Part shown: positions 6,727 through 13,740 of the stretch, piece after piece
Position numbering within the stretch: position 1 is the first letter of the stretch
How the letters are laid out: each line of letters begins with the position of its first letter
DNA from: Gemmatimonadota bacterium
GTDB taxonomy: Bacteria > Gemmatimonadota > Gemmatimonadetes > Gemmatimonadales > GWC2-71-9
Direction of reading: 5' to 3'
NCBI GenBank assembly: GCA_003220905.1
Contig: QHTS01000018.1
Location: 1 to 15,137 of the forward strand
DNA length: 15,137 bases
Made by a program: the position numbers and the translations under genes
The notes under the pieces: model-generated
Seen by the model: only the letters and a program-made list of their open reading frames with translations
Databases searched by the model: none
Told to the model about the DNA's origin: nothing

Positions 6727-7128
6727 TTAGGGGGCCACCGTCAGGGCGTAGCCCGCGAGGGATGCGCGGAGTTGGTCCTGACGATTCGCCATCTCGAGCA
6801 CCGTCGCGGTGTATCGTGCGGCGGCGCCCACGTCGGGCACGTGCAGCGTGACCACGGCCCCGTTGGCGAGGTTGCCGACGACAGCCCCGACCATCGTGGA
6901 GCCGTCCACGCGTCGCGTGAACAGTCGGAGCGACGCGTCGACGGCCGTCGCGCCATCGATCGGCGCACCACGCACCTCGAACGTCATGGCGCCGTCGTCG
7001 GCGTGCGGCGTGGTGAGGCGCAGGGTGAGCGTCCCGGCCCGCGCGCTGCCGCTGGTCGGGTTGTCCGAGCAGGCCGCGCCCACCGACAGGGCGGCTACCA
7101 TCGCGAACATCCAGCGCGAGCGGCTCAT
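6727..7128 (-). CDS. Small lipoprotein, function unknown
   Basis: A 133-residue protein whose start MSRSRWMFAMVAALSVGAAC is a signal peptide with a lipobox-like GAAC, followed by SDNPTSGS as mature linker. The remainder (about 100 residues, from TLTLRLTTPHADDGAMTF to the end) has alternating hydrophobic residues consistent with a single beta-sandwich domain. A similar layout is found in many short secreted proteins with no assigned role. Its ATG overlaps the stop of the preceding gene in an ATGA (7128-7125), and AGGAG lies 6 bases upstream, so it is translationally coupled to the PPC/propeller protein. Together they may form a surface complex, which is inference only. I do not recognise the family. 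Confidence 0.82.
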   Translation of the reverse strand: MSRSRWMFAMVAALSVGAACSDNPTSGSARAGTLTLRLTTPHADDGAMTFEVRGAPIDGATAVDASLRLFTRRVDGSTMVGAVVGNLANGAVVTLHVPDVGAAARYTATVLEMANRQDQLRASLAGYALTVAP

Positions 7129-9014
7129 CGATTGCTCCTGGCGCCCGCCAGGGCGCCCCCGGTTCTCAGGTACGCCTGGAGGTCGCCCACGTCATAGCGA
7201 CCATTGTTGTTGCCGAGCGCGTCGAGGTATTGCAAGTCGGCCGCGCTCAAGCCGCCTCCGCCTAGCAGGCTCGCGGCCGCGACATCGAGCGGGATCGGCG
7301 GTGCCACGTATCCCACCGGTTGCCCGGGGTGTGCCACGCCGGCCGGGTTTACTTCGAACACCCGGCCCACCCGCGGATCGGTGGCGAACAGCCGCGCCAC
7401 GGTGGCGCCTGTCGCGTCCCGCCCGAACGCCACCGCCTGCGGGGCGTCCGGCCCAATCGCGAAGGTGTCGGCCACGATCGCCCCCGTCGCATCGAACAGC
7501 TGGATGCGGCCGGCGGCGGGCGCGGGAGCGTAGATGTTGCCGGCCACATCGAACGCGAAAGCCCAGATTATGAATGCGCTGCGTAGCACGCGCCGCAGCT
7601 CGCCGTTCGCGAGCTTCCAGATCTCGGTGCCCTGCGAGAAGTACGGCTCGCCCGACGGACCGATGGCCAGCGGCCCCGGTCCCGAACCGCCGACGCTGAT
7701 GGCGTCGAACCGTGCCTCGAATTCGCCCGTGGAGCTGTAGCGCCGGAGCGACCGATCGGACAGGTCGGTCAGCCAGATGCGGCCGTCCGGGGCCACGGCG
7801 ACCCAGATGGGGATTCCCGCGTCGGTGATGAAGCGCGTGGCCTGGCCTTGCGGCGTGACGCGGTACACGGCGCCGTGCGTGGACGCCACCAGCAGATTGC
7901 CGAATGCGTCGAAGGCGAGGCCTTGCGGGGTCGGGATCCCGGTGGCGAAGGTCGTCACCACGCCCTGGCCGGAGACGCGCACGACGCGATTTCCGCTCAA
8001 GTCGCTGACGAACAGGTCCCCCGTGCTCCCGACGGCGAGACCCCAGGGCCGGCCGAGGCCCTGGGCGCGCACCGTGATCGGGTCGCCCGGTCCCGGGGTG
8101 ATCGAGCGAACGTGGAGCATGTACGGGAACGGGTTGCCACTGCCGGCAGCATCGGCGACGGTCGCGTAGTACGTCCCCGTCGTGATGATCGAGTACTGGA
8201 GCCGACTGTCGGCTCCGTCCTCGTCGTCGTTGAACGCGAGCTGTGTCGTGCCGTCGCTGGCATAGAGGGCGATGACCGGGTCGACGAATAGTCCGAGCGC
8301 GGCGGCGTCGACGTCGAGCTCGACGGTCGTCCCCGCCCGGGCCGTGAAGGCCCAGTAGTCCACGTCCCCTGCCGGGTTGTCGTCCTGCGGGCAGATCTCG
8401 CCCGAGCCGGAGTCGCCGATCGCGACCGGTGCCGCCGTGCCCGGATTGTCGTTGGGCTCCTGCTCCGTCCCCACTACAGGGCAGGTGACCTTGTCGAAGT
8501 TGATGGCGTAGGTGAGTCCCGGGCCTCCCGAGGCCCCGAACGCCCGAATCACCACGTAGTAGCGGCCGCTCTGGGGGACGCGGTAGGAGATGCGGCTGTC
8601 GAACCCGTCGAAATCGTCGTTGAACGCGAGCGACGTTGTGCCGTCGGGCGCGATGAGCTCGAGCGTCGCGTCGAGGGGCGATCCGACTTGAGCGGCATCC
8701 ACGTCCACGCTGAGAAACTGTCCGGCGGTCAGGTCCAGGAACCAGGTGTCGACGTCGCCCGCCGGATTCACGACGCCGGTGGCCCGGTCGCCGAGGCCCA
8801 CACTGTCGGCCGTGGGTACGGTGTTGTTGGGCTCGCTCTCGGCGACGATCGACGTCGCGATCGTCGCGACTTGAGCGCTGCGGCGCGTGAGACGCGCCGT
8901 GGGGGCCGTGCGCAGCTGCCGCACTGCGTCGCGCCACGAGCGAACACTGGGGGTTTGCGCCAGGCCGGGCGTAGCGACGACCACCGCCAGCAGAATCAGG
9001 ATCGAGGTTCTCAT
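7125..9014 (-). CDS. Secreted protein: two PPC domains, beta-propeller, EF-hand-like tail
   Basis: The 629-residue protein is exported by a signal peptide cleaved after about residue 20 (VVVATPGLAQ). Two bacterial pre-peptidase C-terminal (PPC) domains follow at about 61-172 and 185-302. Each opens with EPN(N/D) and carries the repeated core LAFNDDxDGxDSR. Residues 316-563 repeat GLAV..GDLFVSD..GNRVVRV-type blades, as in NHL/SMP-30/virginiamycin-lyase-like beta-propellers. The C-terminus (588-619) has one dockerin/EF-hand-like calcium loop (D598..GNNNG..D608.GD611). PPC domains usually accompany secreted peptidases, but no protease domain is present; the propeller suggests a binding or lyase-like role. 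The start is ATG 9014, whose ATGA overlaps the stop of the preceding lipoprotein gene. The longer frame to 9143 lies inside that gene and is rejected. The stop overlaps the next gene in the same way. Confidence 0.85.
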   Translation of the reverse strand: MRTSILILLAVVVATPGLAQTPSVRSWRDAVRQLRTAPTARLTRRSAQVATIATSIVAESEPNNTVPTADSVGLGDRATGVVNPAGDVDTWFLDLTAGQFLSVDVDAAQVGSPLDATLELIAPDGTTSLAFNDDFDGFDSRISYRVPQSGRYYVVIRAFGASGGPGLTYAINFDKVTCPVVGTEQEPNDNPGTAAPVAIGDSGSGEICPQDDNPAGDVDYWAFTARAGTTVELDVDAAALGLFVDPVIALYASDGTTQLAFNDDEDGADSRLQYSIITTGTYYATVADAAGSGNPFPYMLHVRSITPGPGDPITVRAQGLGRPWGLAVGSTGDLFVSDLSGNRVVRVSGQGVVTTFATGIPTPQGLAFDAFGNLLVASTHGAVYRVTPQGQATRFITDAGIPIWVAVAPDGRIWLTDLSDRSLRRYSSTGEFEARFDAISVGGSGPGPLAIGPSGEPYFSQGTEIWKLANGELRRVLRSAFIIWAFAFDVAGNIYAPAPAAGRIQLFDATGAIVADTFAIGPDAPQAVAFGRDATGATVARLFATDPRVGRVFEVNPAGVAHPGQPVGYVAPPIPLDVAAASLLGGGGLSAADLQYLDALGNNNGRYDVGDLQAYLRTGGALAGARSNR

Positions 9015-10267
9015 AAAGCACCAGCCGCGGACACCCCACGTCTGGTGGCTCCGTCGCTCGGCACCGCATCCCGACCCAACCCAAGCGTCCCCCCAATCCG
9101 CACTGCGGACCACAGCACCGTTTCGCCTGTGTGGAGCGTCCACGCCGGGTCGAAGCCGGCGGTACCGGAGAGATCGGGAACGACGAGGTCGTAGCCGGTC
9201 TCCGTGAGTGCGGCGTACGCCGCAGTCATCGAGATGGCCACAAACGTTGTGGTGCCCTGCTGATACGAGACGACCGCGGATCGATCGTATTCGCTCTGCG
9301 GGACGAAGTGTGCTCGCAGCCGCAGCGCGGGCGCGCTCGCGACGGTGCTGAACGTGGGCAGTACGAGCGGTGCGCCGAGCGTGAGGGTGCGGTCGGTGGG
9401 CGTGCGGAAATAGAGCGTCGCGCTGCGGGCGCTCCCGGTGGTCGCGGCGCTTACGCTGGCGGCGAGAATCTGTAGATCGCCCGCGAGCAGCTGACTCTCC
9501 GGCAGCGCAACGTAGGGACGCGTCACATCGGTCGTCGGACCGATCATCAGGCTCACTGTGAGCTCGTCGCGGTCCGTCAGTAGCCGCGTACCGGACGCCG
9601 CGCTTTCCGCGCCGAGGCCATCGAGGGAGACATTCGCGACGGCTGGCGCGAACGCTTCGGCTGACGCGAAGTCCAGCACCGGAAGCGTGGTGCTGTCGGG
9701 CACGTCGATGTCTCGCCGCAGGATGAGGCGGGTAATGACATCGCTCCCGTCGGTCCGCGCGGCGAGCAGATCACGCGGACCGCTGGCCAGTCCCTTGAGC
9801 TCGAAGGTTCTGTCTACGCTGACGCGCACGCGAGAATTGAAGGACGCGCTGACGAACGCGGTTTCGTTCGCGTCGAGCTGGGCAACCGTCCCGAGCAACG
9901 TTTTGGCCGGCGCCGGACCGCAGTCACGCGGATTCGTGTCGCCCGCCGTCACGAGCTCCGCCGGGGTGCCGTATAGCACCGAGAGAACGGTGATGTTGCC
10001 GCCGGCCCCGGACAGCGTCGCAATCGCGCCCCGGTCGGCCGAGAACTCGTGGCGGAAGGTCTTGTTGGATCCGCTCGGAGTCGGCGGCGCCTGGGTCCAC
10101 GCCGCGTCGCCGTCCTGGAACGCCACCCAGGTCGGCTCGAGGCCGGCGCAGTACGCGACCGCAACGGTGGTCGGTGGCGGCGGCGGGGGCGGGGTCGACG
10201 GCAACGTGCCGTCAGAGCATGCACCGAGCGTCGCGACCAGAAACAGAACCCAGGATCCCCTTGACAT
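9011..10267 (-). CDS. Large lipoprotein, first gene of the leftward operon
   Basis: The 418-residue protein starts MSRGSWVLFLVATLGAC, a signal peptide with a good lipobox (LGAC, Cys17). A linker with seven prolines in a row (about 26-32) follows. The mature part begins VAYCAGLEPTWVAFQDGDAAWT. I think I have met this block in proteins of related soil bacteria, but I cannot name a family. The rest is beta-rich (ITVLSVLYG, TLYFRTP, LTETGYDLVVPDLSG). Two short Ser/Ala-rich repeats appear in the middle. ATG 10267 has GGAGAG 5 bases upstream and follows a candidate SARP-type promoter. The stop overlaps the next start in an ATGA. It may be a surface sensor or binding protein; this is inference from location and secretion only. 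Confidence 0.83.
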   Translation of the reverse strand: MSRGSWVLFLVATLGACSDGTLPSTPPPPPPPTTVAVAYCAGLEPTWVAFQDGDAAWTQAPPTPSGSNKTFRHEFSADRGAIATLSGAGGNITVLSVLYGTPAELVTAGDTNPRDCGPAPAKTLLGTVAQLDANETAFVSASFNSRVRVSVDRTFELKGLASGPRDLLAARTDGSDVITRLILRRDIDVPDSTTLPVLDFASAEAFAPAVANVSLDGLGAESAASGTRLLTDRDELTVSLMIGPTTDVTRPYVALPESQLLAGDLQILAASVSAATTGSARSATLYFRTPTDRTLTLGAPLVLPTFSTVASAPALRLRAHFVPQSEYDRSAVVSYQQGTTTFVAISMTAAYAALTETGYDLVVPDLSGTAGFDPAWTLHTGETVLWSAVRIGGTLGLGRDAVPSDGATRRGVSAAGAL

Positions 10268-10292
10268 GAGTCTCTCCGTGAAGGACGGAGGG

Positions 10293-10324
10293 AAACCTGT
10301 GAGTCGCCTATTACTGGTGACTTA
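10293..10324 (-). promoter_or_regulatory. Candidate SARP-type promoter for the leftward operon
   Basis: On the minus strand TAAGTCA begins at 10324 and TAATAGG at 10313, exactly 11 bases apart. AGGTTT (10298-10293) begins 15 bases after the start of the second repeat. That is a 7-base repeat plus 8 bases to a putative -10, the spacing of promoters activated by SARP proteins. The ATG of the first gene (10267) is 25 bases further on. The same layout occurs at 10349-10380 and 13661-13692. Its inner repeat and the one at 10349 bound a near-palindromic stretch (10321-10352). Confidence 0.6.
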
Positions 10325-10348
10325 CAACGCGCCATTGAGCGCGCGGTT

Positions 10349-10380
10349 TAAGCAAGCCGTAAGACTCGTCCCGCACATTT
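10349..10380 (+). promoter_or_regulatory. Candidate SARP-type promoter for the hydrolase-like/regulator pair
   Basis: On the plus strand TAAGCAA (10349-10355) and TAAGACT (10360-10366) begin 11 bases apart. ACATTT (10375-10380) begins 15 bases after the start of the second. The ATG of the first gene follows 24 bases later, with GAGG (10397-10400) as its ribosome-binding site. If correct, the STAND-BTAD regulator activates its own transcription. The site is back to back with the leftward promoter, so one regulator could serve both. Confidence 0.58.
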
Positions 10381-10404
10381 GTCAGGAACCTGTGACGAGG
10401 CACC

Positions 10405-10800
10405 ATGTCATCCGACCCGCGACATCCTGACCGCATCTCGACCGCCATGGTCATGGCCGATGGTCTCGCAACGATCTACCGGCGGTGGGGATCGGGGCGC
10501 ACCCTCTTGCTGCTCGGCGTATCCGAGGCGATCGCTCTCGCGCTGGGCGCCTCGTTCCGGGTCATCGTTCCCGAGCTGCCGCTCGGCTTCCCGGGCGGAG
10601 GCGCGGCTCGGTGGCTGAGCGGTGTGTGCGAGGGCCTGGGGATCGCGGAGGCGGCGATCGTTGCCAGCCCCGCGTTGAGGGATGCGGCCTCCCAGTTCGC
10701 CCAGGATGTGCCTGACCGCGTGAGGGGAGTCATCATAGCCGACTCCTCGGCAACTGGCCCGGCGGTGCTCCGGGCGGCGGTGGACGGGATCTTCAGTTAG
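10405..10800 (+). CDS. Short alpha/beta-hydrolase-like protein with a degenerate nucleophile elbow
   Basis: The 131-residue protein resembles the first half of an alpha/beta hydrolase. ATIYRRWGSGRTLLLLG matches the usual opening strands, FRVIVPELP matches FRVIxPDLP, and PDRVRGVIIADSS matches the strand after the nucleophile. The catalytic GxSxG elbow should fall between them, but the sequence reads IVASPALRDAASQFA: the nucleophile Ser is replaced by Pro and the flanking glycines are lost. The HG oxyanion motif after the first strand is also changed (LLLLGVSEA). The lid and the His/Asp half are absent. It is therefore probably not an enzyme and may be a ligand-binding or partner protein. ATG 10405 has GAGG 4 bases upstream. 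It ends 9 bases before the STAND-BTAD gene and should share its promoter. Alpha/beta-hydrolase domains are known as sensors fused to bacterial regulators; here the piece is separate. Confidence 0.72.
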   Translation: MSSDPRHPDRISTAMVMADGLATIYRRWGSGRTLLLLGVSEAIALALGASFRVIVPELPLGFPGGGAARWLSGVCEGLGIAEAAIVASPALRDAASQFAQDVPDRVRGVIIADSSATGPAVLRAAVDGIFS

Positions 10801-10809
10801 GATTCTCCC

Positions 10810-13611
10810 ATGACGACGGCCCCGGCGCCGCGTGCGGGCTGCCCGGTACAACTCACGACGTTCATCGGCCGCGAACGAGAAATCGCGGCCGTGGACGACC
10901 TGCTGCAATCCACCCGATTGGTGACGCTCACCGGGGTCGGCGGCGCCGGGAAGACGCGGCTCGCTGCCGAGGTCGCCGCGCGTGTCACCCCACGCTTCGA
11001 GGCCAGCGCCTGGGTGGACCTCGCCAGCCTCTCGGATCCAGCGCTCGTGGCCGAGCTGGTCGCCGCGACGCTCGGCTATCGCGAAGAGGGGGGCCGGTCG
11101 GCGGTCCAGACCATGGTGCACCGGTTGTGCGAGTGCGACACCTTCGTCATCCTCGACAACTGCGAGCATCTGGTAGATGCCTGTGCCGAGGTCGCGGAGA
11201 CGCTGCTCAAGGGTTGCCCGAGCGTCTGCATCCTCGCCACGAGCCGCGAAGCGCTGGGCGTGCCGGGCGAGCAAGCGTGGCTCGTGCCGCCGCTGTCACT
11301 GCCCGCCCGCACCACCGCCGCCGAGGTCTTGGGCTCGGAGGCGGGGAGGCTGTTTCTCGAGCGCGCGCGCGCGGTCCTGCCTGCGTTCTCGCTCGATGAC
11401 GCGAACGCCCCCGCGGTCGCGCAGATCGGTCGGCGGCTCGATGGCATTCCGTTGGCGATCGAGCTGGCGGCGGCGCGAGTGCGCGTGCTCGCGCCCCAGC
11501 AGATCGCGGCTCGGCTCGACGACTCCTTCAAGCTGCTCATCTCCTCCGGCCGATCGACCGTGCCGCGGCACCGGACGCTGCGCGAAACGATCGACTGGAG
11601 CCATGCGCTGCTCGACCCTGCCGAGGCGGCGCTGTTTCGGCGGCTGTCCGTGTTCGCCGGGACCTTCTCGCTCGATGCCGTCGAGGCGATCTGTCCCGAC
11701 GACGGCGTCCTCGACATCCTGTCGTCCCTCGTGGACAAGTCGCTCGTCGTGATGGAGACGGTGGGGGGCGAAGCGCGCTATCGCCTGCTGGAGACGCTGC
11801 GCCAATACGGGCACGATCGGCTCACCGCCGCGGACGAAGTGGCGGATCTGCGCCGGCGACACGCGCAGTTCTTCACTGAGCTGGTCGCCGCGCGTGAGCG
11901 GGAGATGTTTGGCGGCGCGGGCGAACCCGAGTTGACCGCGCGGCTCGTCGCCGAAGAGGGGAATTTTCGAGCCGCGGGTGACTGGGCACACGAGACCGGG
12001 GACCACACTACGTCTCTGCGGCTATGCGCCGCCCTGCATTGGCACTGGTACGCACGCGGGCATTTCCGCGAGGGCTGGAAGCGTTTGCAGGCGGCGCTTG
12101 CGCACGCGGAGGCGGTGCCGCCGCTCCACGCGGGGAAGGCCCACGTCGCCGCAGCCATGACAGCGCGATTGATCGGCGCGCTCGATCAGGTTGCACCCAA
12201 CGCAGCGCGGGCCGTGGCTCTGTTGCGCGACCAGAACGACCCGTGGCACCTGTCGTACGCGCTGGTGTTCCTTGGAGTCTCGACGCCTGACCCTGCGGCA
12301 GCGGAGCGACTCTTCGTCGAGGCCACCGGCCTGGCGCGCGCGCATGCGCCGGGCAGCGTGCTCCTGGCGTTCGGGCTGTTCTGGCACGGTGTGCTGGCGT
12401 TGAACCAACGCGATCTCGATGCGGCCGAGCGGCTGTTGAGCGAGAACCACGCGATCGGTCGCGCGCTGGGACACCCTCCTGCGATCGCGTTCCCGCTGTC
12501 GATGCTGGGGCACGTCAAGCTGCAGCGCGGCCACCTCGAGGCTGCCGCCGCGGACCTGCGCGGCGCGCTGCGGATTCATGCCGACAATCGCGACGCCTTG
12601 GGTTGCTTCTGGTCGCTGGAAGGGCTCGCACGTCTGGCCCATCTCTCGGGCCAGCCGGAGCGCGCCGCGCAGATTCTCGCCGGCGTGCGCGAGCTGCGCG
12701 ACCAGATCGGGGCGGCGTGGTCCTCACAAGAGAAGCAGGAATTCGCGGCCCTCGGCGCGTCGTCACCGCCGCCGCGCGCGCTGACGCTCCCGGAGCTTGT
12801 CGCGTACGCGCTCGAACCCAGCCCGGGGCTCGCCGGTGCCGTTGAGGCACCCCCGGTCGCTCCTCCCAAACAGGCTTCCGGTACACGCCACTTGACGATC
12901 CGAGCACTCGGTGCCTTGCAGATCTCGCAGCCTGCCGGACCTCTCATCTGGGCTTCGGCGAAGCCGCGGGAGCTGCTGTTGTTTATCCTCTGCCACCCCG
13001 AGGGTCGCACGCGCGAGCAGGTGGGACTCGCGTTCTGGCCCGAAGCATCGATCGAGCAGGTGCGCAACAGCTTCCACGTCACTCTGCACCGGCTCCGCAA
13101 AACCTTGGGCGGCGCACACTGGGTGACGCTCTCCAACGACCAGTACGCGGTGGACTCACGGGTCGCGGTGGATTTCGACGCCAGTCGTTTCGAGCGCGAC
13201 GTCACCGCGGGACTCGCACGACTCCGGAAGGACGGCGATACGACGCTGCTCGAGGAGGCGCTGACGCTCTACGGTGGCGATTTCCTGGAGCACGAAGTGG
13301 TGGGCGACTGGCATCTCGAGCTGCGCGACCGGCTGCGCAACAAGTACGTCGGCGCGCTCGTTGCTTTGGGTGAGCGGCACATGAAACGGGAACGTTGGGC
13401 GGACGCGGCCGAGGCGTGGCGCCGCCTCGTGGCGCGAGACGAGCTCGACGAGCGGGCCTACCGCGGCCTCATGACCTGTTACGCCAAGCTCGGCGAGCGG
13501 TCGCAGGTGCAGCAGCTCTACCAGCGCGTGGAACGGGTGCTCCAGAAGGAGCTTGAGACGAAGCCCGCGGCGGAGACGGTGCAACTGTATCAGAGACTGA
13601 TGTCTCCCTAG
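10810..13611 (+). CDS. STAND ATPase-TPR transcriptional regulator with C-terminal SARP/BTAD module
   Basis: This 933-residue signal-transducing ATPase is predicted to bind DNA. Its NB-ARC core has Walker A GVGGAGKT (42-49), Walker B FVILDNCEHL (112-121), a sensor-like ATSREALGVPGE, and a GLPL-type DGIPLAIELAAARV near residue 210. An ARC/winged region follows (RHRTLRETIDWSHALLDPAE, YRLLETLRQYG). Residues of about 350-650 are TPR-like helical repeats (e.g. LFWHGVLALNQRDLDAAERLL). After a Pro-rich linker, about 693-785 form an OmpR-type winged helix (KPRELLLFILCHPEGRTREQ, FHVTLHRLRKTLG). Residues 786-930 are a BTAD domain (YGGDFLE, LDERAYRGLMTCYAKLGERSQ). AfsR-type SARPs carry the DNA-binding/BTAD part at the N-terminus, so the order here is reversed. 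ATG 10810 lacks a strong ribosome-binding site and may depend on coupling to the gene before it. ATP and ligand binding by the TPRs probably switch oligomerisation. Confidence 0.93.
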   Translation: MTTAPAPRAGCPVQLTTFIGREREIAAVDDLLQSTRLVTLTGVGGAGKTRLAAEVAARVTPRFEASAWVDLASLSDPALVAELVAATLGYREEGGRSAVQTMVHRLCECDTFVILDNCEHLVDACAEVAETLLKGCPSVCILATSREALGVPGEQAWLVPPLSLPARTTAAEVLGSEAGRLFLERARAVLPAFSLDDANAPAVAQIGRRLDGIPLAIELAAARVRVLAPQQIAARLDDSFKLLISSGRSTVPRHRTLRETIDWSHALLDPAEAALFRRLSVFAGTFSLDAVEAICPDDGVLDILSSLVDKSLVVMETVGGEARYRLLETLRQYGHDRLTAADEVADLRRRHAQFFTELVAAREREMFGGAGEPELTARLVAEEGNFRAAGDWAHETGDHTTSLRLCAALHWHWYARGHFREGWKRLQAALAHAEAVPPLHAGKAHVAAAMTARLIGALDQVAPNAARAVALLRDQNDPWHLSYALVFLGVSTPDPAAAERLFVEATGLARAHAPGSVLLAFGLFWHGVLALNQRDLDAAERLLSENHAIGRALGHPPAIAFPLSMLGHVKLQRGHLEAAAADLRGALRIHADNRDALGCFWSLEGLARLAHLSGQPERAAQILAGVRELRDQIGAAWSSQEKQEFAALGASSPPPRALTLPELVAYALEPSPGLAGAVEAPPVAPPKQASGTRHLTIRALGALQISQPAGPLIWASAKPRELLLFILCHPEGRTREQVGLAFWPEASIEQVRNSFHVTLHRLRKTLGGAHWVTLSNDQYAVDSRVAVDFDASRFERDVTAGLARLRKDGDTTLLEEALTLYGGDFLEHEVVGDWHLELRDRLRNKYVGALVALGERHMKRERWADAAEAWRRLVARDELDERAYRGLMTCYAKLGERSQVQQLYQRVERVLQKELETKPAAETVQLYQRLMSP

Positions 13612-13638
13612 AGAGGACCGCCCTTGTAAGCGCCGCTG

Positions 13639-13692
13639 TAATCCCACCAATCCTTCCCCTTAAGTCCCCAGTAAGTCCCTCGTCGCAGGTTT
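13639..13692 (+). promoter_or_regulatory. Candidate SARP-type promoter with phased repeats before the second lipoprotein gene
   Basis: TAAGTCC occurs at 13661-13667 and again at 13672-13678, 11 bases apart. AGGTTT (13687-13692) begins 15 bases after the start of the second. A related TAATCCC starts at 13639, 22 bases (two turns) before the first, so it lies on the same helical face. TAAGCGC at 13627 is one base out of phase. Both TAAGTCC repeats continue to a shared TAAGTCCC. AAGGAG (13726-13731) serves the ATG at 13741. This is the best copy of the motif in the window. Confidence 0.65.
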
Positions 13693-13740
13693 GCTCCACG
13701 CAGCACACTCACACTCAGACTGGACAAGGAGAATCATCCC

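Noticed and set aside
7192..9096. A second 634-residue open frame on the minus strand across the PPC/propeller gene
   Set aside because: It is an arginine-rich out-of-frame shadow caused by high G+C, with no recognisable domain. The overlapping frame has a signal peptide, two PPC domains and a propeller.
9014..9143. N-terminal extension of the PPC/propeller protein to an ATG at 9143
   Set aside because: It would place 43 residues before a perfect signal peptide and lies wholly inside the preceding gene. The ATGA overlap at 9014 is the natural start.
10274..10290. CTCCGT/ACGGAG hairpin that could hide the ribosome-binding site of the first operon gene
   Set aside because: If AGGTTT (10298-10293) is the -10 element, transcription would start near 10286, inside the first arm, so the hairpin could not fully form in the mRNA.
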